Positions 26,816 to 34,817 of a DNA stretch of 64,000 nt are shown piece by piece (position 1 is the first letter of the stretch; the number at the start of each line of letters is the position of its first letter). A program made the translations under genes and the position numbers. Source of the stretch: Haliotispira sp965263485 (GTDB lineage: Bacteria > Spirochaetota > Spirochaetia > SP-2023); contig CBDHHO010000004.1 in assembly GCA_965263485.1 (NCBI GenBank), positions 124,001 to 188,000 on the forward strand, in the 5' to 3' direction. The notes under the pieces are model-generated. The model searched no databases. It was not told where the DNA came from and saw only the letters and a list, made by a program, of their open reading frames with translations.

Positions 26816-27057
26816 GGGGACCTCTAAAAATTCGCTTTTGTCTTCTTGCGAAGCTATTTGGGAGCGAGGAAGTGAGGCCGAAGAATACTTTGTTGTATTG
26901 TATAGGCTTCCATGCCTCAGCATGGAAGAAAATGCAGGCCGTGCGCAGTAAGAGCCTGCCGCCTCTTCTGACAAAGCTGTTCGTTTCAAAAGAGCGAGCA
27001 AGAGCGCAGAATGGAATTTTTAGAGGTTCCCCTTAGAGGTCCTCTTTAGAGGTTCCC
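26816..27057. mobile_element. Palindromic element, about 216 bp, plus nested right ends
   Basis: Left end GGGGACCTCTAAAAATTCGC at 26816, right end GGAATTTTTAGAGGTTCCCC near 27031. The interior resembles the 39590 copy but has an extra piece with the 67-bp-unit edge (CATGGAAGAAAATGCAGGCC). Two more right ends follow directly (TTAGAGGTCCTC and TTTAGAGGTTCCC), a sign of repeated insertion or end duplication. Confidence 0.8.
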
Positions 27058-27208
27058 TGTAACTCTATGATTTCCACATCTTAACAGAAAGAGCCAAGAA
27101 TCATACTATTCGCAGCCTTTAAAAGCAATTTTATAAGTCTGTTTTCCTTTTATTTCTGGTTTCTAACAGGAATATTCCCCTCTGTGCAGAGCTCATTCAA
27201 GGATTTTC

Positions 27209-27237
27209 TTGACACAGGGATGGCCCTGCAGTATATT
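27209..27237 (+). promoter_or_regulatory. Promoter of tRNA-Arg/tRNA-Ser unit
   Basis: A consensus -35 TTGACA at 27209-27214, a 17-base spacer, then TATATT at 27232-27237. The first tRNA starts 40 bases downstream. Confidence 0.8.
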
Positions 27238-27277
27238 CCTGCCCACAAGTTTGCGGGCCGGGCCCGCTGCTGTGATT

Positions 27278-27351
27278 GTACCCATAGCTCAGCTGGATAG
27301 AGCATCAGATTGCGGTTCTGAAGGTCGGTGGTTCGAATCCACTTGGGTACG
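27278..27351 (+). tRNA. tRNA-Arg (GCG)
   Basis: The acceptor GTACCCA pairs with TGGGTAC. The anticodon loop TTGCGGT, closed by TCAGA/TCTGA, carries GCG. It has 74 nucleotides and no encoded CCA. It lies 20 bases before the tRNA-Ser gene, probably in the same transcript. Confidence 0.92.
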
Positions 27352-27371
27352 TTTCCCCGTTCGGGAGCCCG

Positions 27372-27458
27372 GGAGAGATGACCGAGTGGTTGAAGGTGCA
27401 CGCCTGGAACGCGTGTGTATCGGAAACGGTACCGAGGGTTCGAATCCCTCTCTCTCCG
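27372..27458 (+). tRNA. tRNA-Ser (GGA)
   Basis: The acceptor GGAGAGA pairs with TCTCTCC. The anticodon loop CTGGAAC, closed by CACGC/GCGTG, carries GGA. The long variable arm (GTATCGGAAACGGTAC) is typical of class II tRNAs. It has 87 nucleotides with no encoded CCA. Confidence 0.94.
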
Positions 27459-27632
27459 TCTAATACTGCCTGCTAATGTGTATTGCCATAACAATATAAA
27501 AACGGCTCCCCCCACCAACGGTTGATTTTTGGTTGATTTTCGGCGGGTTTGCCCGTGGCTTTAGGCCCCTAGGTTGGCACCATTTTAAGGGGCCCCGCAG
27601 TATTGCCTTCTCGTGGTTGATAGGAGTCAACC

Positions 27633-27851
27633 ATGACAAAGAAGTTTCAACTATGGCGGCGCAAGGATCGCGGCGACAAATACTACGTTACGTTCGCCCA
27701 CAGCCCCGGCAAGTGGCAGTCCACAGGCTGCACCGACAGGCAAGAGGCCGAAGAGTGGGCCTACCTGCATCAGGAACCCGGGCACAAACCCTCCCCCAGT
27801 AAAATCACCCTCCGCCAATTCTCGGCGGGATTCTTCACTGAGGACTCCTAG
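27633..27851 (+). pseudogene. Integrase N-terminal remnant next to tRNA-Ser
   Basis: A 72-residue frame, KKFQLWRRKDRGDKYYVTFA then QSTGCTDRQEAEEWAYLHQ and KITLRQFSAGFF, resembles the N-terminal arm-binding and early SAM-like region of tyrosine recombinases, where the core-binding domain begins TLRxFA. No catalytic R-H-R-Y domain follows. AGGAG precedes the ATG. It lies 175 bp beyond tRNA-Ser, a usual integration site, so it may be the stump of an old integrative element. It could also be a small free-standing protein. Confidence 0.5.
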
Positions 27852-27963
27852 GGCTGGGTTTTATTTATCGCTCCAAAATTTTATCGCAGCCGGGTTTAAA
27901 CTGAAATCACTGACCAGACGTAGACGGGCATTCATCCGACTTTAATTTTACTGAATGGCATAA

Positions 27964-28127
27964 GGGAACCTCTAAAAATTCGCTTTTGATGCTGAATCAG
28001 CGAGATTTTGCCGATGGCGAGGAAGCGAAGCCGAAGCATACTTTGCTGTATGGTAAGGCTTTGCTGACGAAGCTACTCGGCAACAAGATCGCGATTCAGC
28101 GCGGAATTGGAATTTTTAGAGGTTCCC
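27964..28127. mobile_element. Intact 164-bp palindromic element, TSD ATAA
   Basis: Termini are GGGAACCTCTAAAAATTCGC and GGAATTTTTAGAGGTTCCC. ATAA is duplicated at 27960-27963 and 28128-28131. The stem GCTGAATC (27991-27998) pairs with GATTCAGC (28093-28100). The central CATACTTTGCTGTATG hairpin is present. It lies 22 bases beyond the ddl stop. Confidence 0.93.
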
Positions 28128-28149
28128 ATAAGTGAATAGTACCTCGACC

Positions 28150-29430
28150 TCACGGTAAAGCCAACTGTAACAAATGAGGAATCAAGCGTTCCATTGGCCA
28201 ACCTTCGGCCTCCATCAGACAGGGAAACATGCTCTGAGCCGTAAAGCCAGGAATAGTATTGATTTCGTTTAATAACAAGCGATCTTCGTCCACCAGATAG
28301 AACAAATCGATGCGGCCGTAGTGCCGGGCGCCGAGAGCCCGGAACGCCTGAGCCGCCAGAGAGCGCGCGCGCGCGACGACCTGCGGTGGTAAATTGTTGT
28401 GAGGTTCTACCAAAAGGGTATGTTCCTGCGTTTCGGGAAAGTATTTCTGCTCGTAACTATAAAATTCACCGTTGCTGTGAATCGTTGCAGCATTGGAAAT
28501 CTGTAAAGAAGTTCCCAAAGTCTGCTTCCGATGCGGAGAGGCTGCTCCGGCGAAGCAGGACTGATGAACTATACGTTGTTGTACGCCTTTCTGATGAAGC
28601 TGCCCTGTGCAAACATTTGGCTCAGAAGAGTGATTTTTAGAGCCTTGTTGTACCTGCTCTTGGCTCGTGCTGTTCAATTCAAGGGCCGCTAGTTCCAGCT
28701 CAACGGCACAGAATCCTTCTTCGATCAGCAATGTATCGTCGTAGCGCCGGGCCAGCACAATGGCCGCTGCCAGTTCGGCGGCCTCTCTGACTTGCGAAAT
28801 GCCCAACGAAGAGCCCATGCGCGCCGGTTTCACATAGAGGGCAGGACACTGCCACAATTCAAACAGTTCGGCGGCCAGCGCGGCATAGCTTTGCCGCATT
28901 GCGGCCCCATTGCAAATCGGGCCTTCTGGCCCCAGTTCCGCGCTGTGGAAACTGCGATAGCGCGCGCAGGGGATCTGTTTCTGCTCCAGCAGGGCCTTCA
29001 TCAGCACTTTATCCATATTGATGAGAGAACCGCCCATGTCCGAACCGAGCACCGGAACCCCGAAGAATTCGGCCAGCCCTTGAATACTGCCGTCTTCACC
29101 ACCCGGGCCATGCAGCATCGGGAAAATCAGGTCAATTCCGCGCTCCCCGGCCTTCGTGCGCAGTACAAGGCCGCGCTCACGGGGCAGCAGGGCCACCTCT
29201 CCGGATTCGTGCGAAAAGTCGCAGTGAGCTAACCGGGGCCAGTCACCCGCCTGCTCTTCGTTCAGCAAGTGCCACCGGCCATTGGGGCCAATAAAAACCG
29301 GCAGCACAGCAAAGTGTTTCCGATCCAGATGGGGATAGACATTCTGAGCCGAGAGCAGGGAGACAGAGCTCTCCGCTGAAACTCCACCGCTGAGAAACAG
29401 TAGGACCCTCCGACTCTCTCGTTTTTGCAT
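28150..29430 (-). CDS. ddl: D-alanine--D-alanine ligase with internal insertion
   Basis: An ATP-grasp ligase that makes D-Ala-D-Ala for peptidoglycan. The N-terminus VLLFLSGGVSAESSVSLLSA matches the Ddl start, followed by FPMLHGPGGEDGSIQGLAEF, YVKPARMGSSLGISQV, and the C-terminal LLLNEINTIPGFTAQSMFP with the metal ligands. I choose ATG 29430 (MQKRESRR) over longer starts. At 426 residues it is longer than the usual 300-370. About 47 extra residues lie between ELAALELNSTSQEQ and IHSNGEFYSYEQKYF, where Ddl normally passes directly to the (G)EFYDYxxKY segment. That insert is a decayed palindromic element read in frame. The active-site elements on both sides look intact. Confidence 0.92.
   Translation of the reverse strand: MQKRESRRVLLFLSGGVSAESSVSLLSAQNVYPHLDRKHFAVLPVFIGPNGRWHLLNEEQAGDWPRLAHCDFSHESGEVALLPRERGLVLRTKAGERGIDLIFPMLHGPGGEDGSIQGLAEFFGVPVLGSDMGGSLINMDKVLMKALLEQKQIPCARYRSFHSAELGPEGPICNGAAMRQSYAALAAELFELWQCPALYVKPARMGSSLGISQVREAAELAAAIVLARRYDDTLLIEEGFCAVELELAALELNSTSQEQVQQGSKNHSSEPNVCTGQLHQKGVQQRIVHQSCFAGAASPHRKQTLGTSLQISNAATIHSNGEFYSYEQKYFPETQEHTLLVEPHNNLPPQVVARARSLAAQAFRALGARHYGRIDLFYLVDEDRLLLNEINTIPGFTAQSMFPCLMEAEGWPMERLIPHLLQLALP
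28505..28644. mobile_element. Decayed palindromic element inside ddl
   Basis: Read on the plus strand it runs GAAGTTCCCAAAGTCTGCTT, CCGATGCGGAG, ACTATACGTTGTTGTACGCC, CAGAAGAGTGATTTTTAGAG. Against the 8734 copy the blocks AAACTCGCTTTTGATGCTGAG, CATACTTTGTTGTATGG and AATTTTTAGAGG align in the same order and spacing. There are no stops in the ddl frame. The target duplication has decayed beyond recognition. Confidence 0.65.
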
Positions 29431-29583
29431 AAGCACCCTTATCCCAATCCGTAGAAGCAGAGTATGATAAATGTTTGTCGCTCCCGTTGAAAACGGGAGC
29501 CTATCTGGCAAATGCTCCTCAACTCCCGCTTTCACGGGGAATGAGGGGGCAATCGGAAAGAATGCTACTTTTACTGAATGGTG

Positions 29584-29712
29584 TTACATCTTGCAGGGAG
29601 TTCTAAAGGGGACCTCTGGCAATAAGAGCGCTGAGGGGAACGCCATGAAAATGATGGGGAGAATTCCCCTTTCGGGACGACACTCTATAGGAGACCTCTA
29701 AAAGATAAGAAA
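29584..29712. mobile_element. Cluster of degraded palindromic element ends
   Basis: GGGGACCTCTGGCAATAAGAG at about 29608, GGGGAGAATTCCCC near 29656, and GGAGACCTCTAAAAG near 29691. They are short left-end pieces in tandem, directly before the miniature copy at 29713. The stretch from 29431 to 29583 holds only a small GCTCCCGTT/AACGGGAGC hairpin at about 29475-29495. Confidence 0.5.
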
Positions 29713-29777
29713 GGGGACCTCTAAAAATTCGCTTTTGATGCTGATTCGGCGCGAAATTGGAATTTTTAGAGGTGCCC
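29713..29777. mobile_element. Miniature 65-bp palindromic element
   Basis: Left end GGGGACCTCTAAAAATTCGC, right end GGAATTTTTAGAGGTGCCC, with only TTTTGATGCTGATTCGGCGC and AAATT between. The family core is deleted but both terminal repeats remain. Confidence 0.85.
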
Positions 29778-29826
29778 GAAATAGTAATCTCCGGCAGCCT
29801 GCTTGCGTTGGAATTCCCATTTGTGC

Positions 29827-31203
29827 TCATTTTCGGTAGGCGCTGTGATCCGGTTCATAGTCGGGGTCCAGTGAGTAAATGTATGGAGTCGCATCATTGA
29901 TTTCGTTGTCCCGCTCTTCCGGACTGGAAGTGTCATCATTTGGGTCATACGGCAACTGCAAGTACTCCACGGGCCGGAACACGGCGCTGCGTACCGGACG
30001 GAACCCAATCCAAGGCCGCCGCACTCTGGGTCGCTTGTATTCACGCATTTCTACTGCCAACCAGGTCTTACGTCTGCGTTTGCGCCGTCCGCGCCGGGTG
30101 AAGAAATCTTTTTTAGGTCTGCTGCGAAACGAACCTCCCCGAAGCACGCGAAACTTGCCGGTTCCCGGCCCCTGTGGGTTGTCCACCGGGCTGTTGTAGT
30201 AATAATCCTCGGCGTACCAGTCGTGTGTCCACTCGGTCAGGTTTCCGTTCATGTCGTAGAGCCCCAGCTCGTTGGGCCGCAGCAGGCCGACCGCGCGTGC
30301 ATAGCGCTTGCCGATGGTATTGTCCCGGTACCAAGCCACATCTACTTCGCGGTTGCTCCCGGCAAACAAGTAGCCCTTGCCGGCGACCCCGCCGCGCGCG
30401 GCCAGCTCCCACTCGGCCTCGGTGGGCAGGCGGTAGCCATTGGCATTAAAGTCGATGAACAGGCTGTCCAGAATCTTGGGATCAGCGGATGAGCGCACCA
30501 CATAGTTGGTTACCGTGGAGTTATAGCGATACACTGGCTCCAGTCCGCGGATTTCGGAATAGGCGTTGCACCAGACGATGGCGTCAAACCAACTGATGTT
30601 AAAGACGGGGTTGTCGAGCCCCGACAGCGGCGTGGTGCGCCGGGCCCGACCGGGGTGGGCAAAGCGGTAGCCGCGTGACACGGCCCAATAGAATACGTCG
30701 CTCCACAGTTTCCAATAGACCTCGTAGGGATTGATCCAGAAACTGCGCACCACTACGCGGTGCCCCGGAGTCTTGGAATTGTACTCACCCTGGCTGCCGC
30801 CCATGATAAAATAGGCACTGTTGACATAAATCATGCCATCTTTGACCGAGGTGTCCAGTTTTTCAGTGATCGATTTTTCCGGATCCTGACGGATGATGTA
30901 GCGCGGATCGGCATAGGATGGCGGGGAATCGGGGCTCAGTCCCGAACCGGGTAATTTGACTTCGGGCAGCTTATCCGACACGCCCGGAGGCGGCTGCACT
31001 GTCGCATCACGCAGCGGGCGCGGGACTTGGCCTCCGGCATAGAGCTGACTGACCGGCAGCACAAACAGCAGCACCCACAGCCCCAAAGAAGCATGGTAGA
31101 GATAACGCAAAGAGAACCGGAGGGAAGGTTGCAATCGATACACAGGTAGTAGCACTCCTCCACAACAAGCACCGAGAGACGGCCTGATGTGATATATAAA
31201 CAT
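29827..31203 (-). CDS. SUMF1/formylglycine-generating-enzyme-like protein, no catalytic Cys
   Basis: A 458-residue exported protein. A hydrophobic segment at about 38-56 acts as signal or anchor, followed by a Pro-rich linker and a SUMF1 domain (about 125-400). Typical segments are NGYRLPTEAEWELAARGG, GLYDMNGNLTEWTHDWY and FRVLRGGSFRSRPK. True formylglycine-generating enzymes have two cysteines shortly after the RGGS motif. Here that stretch is Arg/Lys-rich (KKDFFTRRGRRKRRRKTW) with no Cys, so sulfatase activation by this protein is unlikely. It may instead be a binding module like other exported SUMF1 proteins. An element lies just upstream. Confidence 0.82.
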   Translation of the reverse strand: MFIYHIRPSLGACCGGVLLPVYRLQPSLRFSLRYLYHASLGLWVLLFVLPVSQLYAGGQVPRPLRDATVQPPPGVSDKLPEVKLPGSGLSPDSPPSYADPRYIIRQDPEKSITEKLDTSVKDGMIYVNSAYFIMGGSQGEYNSKTPGHRVVVRSFWINPYEVYWKLWSDVFYWAVSRGYRFAHPGRARRTTPLSGLDNPVFNISWFDAIVWCNAYSEIRGLEPVYRYNSTVTNYVVRSSADPKILDSLFIDFNANGYRLPTEAEWELAARGGVAGKGYLFAGSNREVDVAWYRDNTIGKRYARAVGLLRPNELGLYDMNGNLTEWTHDWYAEDYYYNSPVDNPQGPGTGKFRVLRGGSFRSRPKKDFFTRRGRRKRRRKTWLAVEMREYKRPRVRRPWIGFRPVRSAVFRPVEYLQLPYDPNDDTSSPEERDNEINDATPYIYSLDPDYEPDHSAYRK

Positions 31204-31213
31204 TAAATTAAGG

Positions 31214-31345
31214 GGACCTCACTCAATCCAAAATTCTCCACCACAGAAAGATTCCGTTCAATGTTGCACTGTCTTGCAAGATAGCGCAGTGCGGCATGGG
31301 AGAAATGGGGAGGCCCGTGCGGAGCCAGGGCCGACCTTCCAGTTT
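31214..31345. mobile_element. Truncated large palindromic element
   Basis: The left end GGGGACCTCACTCAATCC is followed by CACCACAGAAAGATTCC and a 67-bp-type unit (GCATGGGAGAAATGGGGAGG, GAGCCAGGGCCGACCTTCC). The right end is missing. It stops next to the end of the 31354 gene. Confidence 0.65.
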
Positions 31346-31353
31346 TCATGATG

Positions 31354-32637
31354 TTACAGCCGGAATCCTGCGCTGGCCTCCAGCCCCCAGTCAATCAGGG
31401 CAAAAGGGCGATAACTGCCCCGGGCATAAACGGTCAATTCCCAGACCATATGCTTGCCCGCACTATATTGCAAGCCCAATGAAGCCCCCCAGAGCAGATC
31501 CCATGCTGAGATATAAAACCCCAATAAATCATTTTGGGACCGCATATACAGCAGTAAGGCGGGATTGAGCATCTCAGAGCTTGCAATATAACCCAAAGGC
31601 CCGACAAAGAGGGCACCGACCCCGAATTTTCCGTTGCTGATACCCAGAATACGATACATAAGACCCAGCGGTTGAATACCGGTAACGAGATCCAAGCCCT
31701 CCTTGAGCGGTAGCCTGTAGCTGATATTCAGTGAATGCAAATGCGAGGGGGAGCTACGGTACACTTCTGCTGCTCGGTCGGGCACCGTCATGGCACTCAA
31801 TGCGAAAAATTCACTCTGGATACTCAAGTATAAACCTTTCAACAATAAATTCTTCCAGCCCGCCCGGAAGCGCAGCAGTGGAAAATAAAACGGTTCATGC
31901 TGTCGGTACGGCAGCTCCCGGACGAGATGATCCTGTTCCCACAGTCCCCAAAATCCCAGCCTGTCGACAGGAAGGCCGAGAACATTGGATTCATTCAGAC
32001 CTATCAGTCGAACAGGCCGATTCAGCAGGAAGACTTCGCCGTAGAAATTGTCCCGAACGTAGCTCTGGAATGGGCTCAACCCTTTATGGACAAGAAGCGG
32101 GACAATGATTGCCCCCTCTTGGTAATGCGGGGCCGATAGATCTGTCTCCGGTTCATCCGGCAGGGCCGGAGCTGCCTCTGGTTCAGCAGTTTCTTGTATC
32201 TGCCCCGGTCCAATATCTGGAGCTTGCTGCGGCTGGGCAGGCAGAGCAACTTCTTCGGGCTCAGGCGTAAGCTCTGATGCAAGCAAAGGCGGCTCAATAC
32301 GAAAAAGCACCCAGTCACTGGATATTTCTGCTTGCTCCCAGCGGTTCAAGGTCAGGATGCGCAGGCGATAAGCCCCGTTATCCAGCTCAAAGAAAAATGG
32401 CGGTCGGGCAACCCGCTGATAGATCAAGCGACTGCCACTCTCCCGATCCACAACTTCGACAATATAGCCCCCGCTGTAGGGAACCTCTTGCCAACGGACT
32501 TCTTTGCGCACCGGCTCGGCCCACAGGGCATTCACCCCTGGAATAAAAGCAATTCCGAATATGATAATAAAGCAGATAGAAAATCGCCTGAACGACAGGA
32601 TGGCGGGGGGGAATATAGGGAAACAGGAAAAATTCAT
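31354..32637 (-). CDS. Exported protein with Fn3-like N-domain and beta-rich C-domain
   Basis: About 427 residues with a signal peptide (FIIIFGIAFIPGVNALWAEP), a first domain resembling fibronectin-III-like strands (WQEVPYSGGYIVEVVDRESG), a Pro/Glu-rich linker (about 130-175) and a C-terminal region of alternating strands rich in Gly, Tyr and Leu that ends in Phe-Arg-Leu. That pattern is compatible with an outer-membrane beta-barrel, though I do not recognise the family. ATG 32637 is used; a TTG at 32667 would overlap the upstream FecR stop. It follows the FecR gene directly and is probably translationally coupled. Confidence 0.7.
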   Translation of the reverse strand: MNFSCFPIFPPAILSFRRFSICFIIIFGIAFIPGVNALWAEPVRKEVRWQEVPYSGGYIVEVVDRESGSRLIYQRVARPPFFFELDNGAYRLRILTLNRWEQAEISSDWVLFRIEPPLLASELTPEPEEVALPAQPQQAPDIGPGQIQETAEPEAAPALPDEPETDLSAPHYQEGAIIVPLLVHKGLSPFQSYVRDNFYGEVFLLNRPVRLIGLNESNVLGLPVDRLGFWGLWEQDHLVRELPYRQHEPFYFPLLRFRAGWKNLLLKGLYLSIQSEFFALSAMTVPDRAAEVYRSSPSHLHSLNISYRLPLKEGLDLVTGIQPLGLMYRILGISNGKFGVGALFVGPLGYIASSEMLNPALLLYMRSQNDLLGFYISAWDLLWGASLGLQYSAGKHMVWELTVYARGSYRPFALIDWGLEASAGFRL

Positions 32638-32653
32638 TAGTGGGATCGCTAAT

Positions 32654-34801
32654 CTACAGGATTTCAATCCCGGTTACTTTTTGCACAAGACTGCGCTCCA
32701 GCACAAAATTGCCACTGTTAGTTTTAGAAATTGGTAATACCTCTCCTCTAATTGTCGCAAAAGCTGTCAATGAGTAGCTATAGAAACCCAACGGCAGGCC
32801 CAGCACATCTGTCTCTTCCTTGCTGACCCCGATAACATCCCAAGTGCGGGCCTCAGTGGGCAACAGACTGGGGGTAATGGTCAGACGGTAGAACTCGGCT
32901 CCCTCAATTTCTGTCCAAAAGAAGCGCAGCGAACCGTAGATCTTCAGGTCCACTGATCCCGATACCACAGGGCCCGAAAGGATGGGGGCTTCTTTCAGCT
33001 GGCGTTCAACTTGGAAGCTGCTCACTGCGCTGCGAATCAGGATATCCCTGTTTTTATCAAGCAGATTTACCCGGCTATAATACCGGCCCGCTTCAAACAT
33101 GGGTGCAGACAAAGCGGGCTTATCAGTCTCTTTTTGAACCAGCAGGTCTCCGAACCCCGGATCTTGAGCCACTTCGAGCAGATAGAGGTTGCCGATGTTG
33201 CTATCGTGCCAGCGAAAGTACAGATATTCATTGGTATTCAGGTAGTGGCTGCCATTCTCAGGCACCAGCAGCCTGAGTTGTCCAAACTTCTTTATTGAAA
33301 ATTCCCTGCTTTGCGATGACAAGCCTATCTCACCGCTCAGTGCGGTAATGCTCAACTCATATTCACCAATTTCGAGTTCCCGTGGCAGTGCCAGATAGGT
33401 GCGCTTCACAACTGTGCTTTGTAATACTGTGCCATTTTGGGAAATCTCAGCCCGGTACTCCGTCAATTCGCCTACCGGCAACCAAGTGATAATGAAGCCC
33501 TTGTTTTGTAGAGCATATTGAGAAATGGCAGTCTCTCCGAGCTGGATTTCCGGCTCAGGTAATTCTTCTAGGTCAAGCCGAAGCACCCGGAAGCTGCCGG
33601 GACTGCCTTTCATCTTGGTTTGGAAGGCCGGGAAATCAGCCTCGGCCTGCCAAAAGTATTCCCCAGCCTCCAGGCCCTCGATGTGAATAGAAGAACTTTG
33701 GGATGCAATGCTCTGCACCGGTGTCTCTGGTTCCTGTGTACTAAAGATTTCGACATTGTACCAGAGAGCGTTTTCACTACTCCGCCACTTCAGCGGAACC
33801 AAGGGCGTATTCTCGGTAAAAACAAACTCACTTCCCGCTTCGGGGAGCAGTGGATCCGGTTTCGCCTCCCGCACCAAGGTGAACCGGGATGCGGGGCTCT
33901 TGCGCCCGCCATTCGCATCGCTGATGCGCCAGAACCATGTACCTTCTTGCAGCGCTGTTTGAAAGGAACCGGGCTCAGTCAATGTAAAGCTTTGTGTGGT
34001 GTTTCCACTAAAGTCTTGCGCCGGAGAGATTTCGATGCGATCCGCCGGAAAGCCATCAGCAAGCCAGGAGAATAAAACTTGCTGGGTTTCTTCAAAGATC
34101 AGTTCCAGCGTTGAAGGTGCCGGGCTGATCGCGCGAAACGAAGTGCCCTCTACTCTGAGGACACCGTCCGGCTGTTGTTGTAGACTCTGGTTCTCCAGCA
34201 GTAGCGTATTCCGGCCTTCTGTATCTTCAAAGGCAGCTTCGCCCTCCTGTACATCGACTTGCAGACCGTTCTCTCCATGATTGATCGTGGCTTTGCTTCC
34301 CCCCTCGAGTTTCAGGGTGCCATCAGCACTGCGTACCTCAACCGACTCTGCCCCCTGCGCCACGGAAACCACTGAAAGCTCACCCTGTTCAAAGTTTACG
34401 GACAGTTTGTTCTCATCGACAATAATAGTGACCAGTGAAGCATCATTGAGCACAAACTCGGTGCCATTTTGAAGCTTGACACGAGCCTGCGAGCCATCAT
34501 CGGTACGGATACTGTCGTAATTGTAAATCTGATCCGGAGCACCTATGCGAGACCAGAGAACTCCTCCGCCAATTTTGCGCTCCACCCGGTTCTTTTGGAA
34601 CGAAAGGCTGGCGACCACCCCGCCGGAAGAACTCTCAAGACCAGAAAGCAAGTCATGCAGCAACAAGTAGCTCAATAGCGCAAGCAAAGTCAACAACAGC
34701 AAAAGAAACAATGAGTCTTTGCGCCAGCTGCCGGGAATTTCAACAGTTATGCTTCCGTTGCTTGCTGGCCGTATAGAATCCGCTTTGTCAAACACTGCCA
34801 T
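32654..34801 (-). CDS. FecR-domain membrane protein
   Basis: A 715-residue protein with one N-terminal membrane helix (LLLLLTLLALLSYLLLHDLL), a FecR-type beta domain (about 85-200: YDSIRTDDGSQARVKLQNGT, LNDASLVTIIVDENKLSVNF, LEGGSKATINHGENG), then several Ig/Fn3-like repeats. The repeats are marked by Trp-containing strands (VLFSWLADGF, VPLKWRSSENALWYNVEIFS, FIITWLPVGELTEYRAEI, LYFRWHDSNIGNLYLLEV). ATG 34801 is preceded by CGGAG. It is co-oriented between the cyclase and the barrel-like protein. FecR domains outside iron uptake are found in envelope-signalling proteins, and a role linked to the cyclase is inference from position. Confidence 0.85.
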   Translation of the reverse strand: MAVFDKADSIRPASNGSITVEIPGSWRKDSLFLLLLLTLLALLSYLLLHDLLSGLESSSGGVVASLSFQKNRVERKIGGGVLWSRIGAPDQIYNYDSIRTDDGSQARVKLQNGTEFVLNDASLVTIIVDENKLSVNFEQGELSVVSVAQGAESVEVRSADGTLKLEGGSKATINHGENGLQVDVQEGEAAFEDTEGRNTLLLENQSLQQQPDGVLRVEGTSFRAISPAPSTLELIFEETQQVLFSWLADGFPADRIEISPAQDFSGNTTQSFTLTEPGSFQTALQEGTWFWRISDANGGRKSPASRFTLVREAKPDPLLPEAGSEFVFTENTPLVPLKWRSSENALWYNVEIFSTQEPETPVQSIASQSSSIHIEGLEAGEYFWQAEADFPAFQTKMKGSPGSFRVLRLDLEELPEPEIQLGETAISQYALQNKGFIITWLPVGELTEYRAEISQNGTVLQSTVVKRTYLALPRELEIGEYELSITALSGEIGLSSQSREFSIKKFGQLRLLVPENGSHYLNTNEYLYFRWHDSNIGNLYLLEVAQDPGFGDLLVQKETDKPALSAPMFEAGRYYSRVNLLDKNRDILIRSAVSSFQVERQLKEAPILSGPVVSGSVDLKIYGSLRFFWTEIEGAEFYRLTITPSLLPTEARTWDVIGVSKEETDVLGLPLGFYSYSLTAFATIRGEVLPISKTNSGNFVLERSLVQKVTGIEIL

Positions 34802-34817
34802 CAGTGCTGCACTCCGT

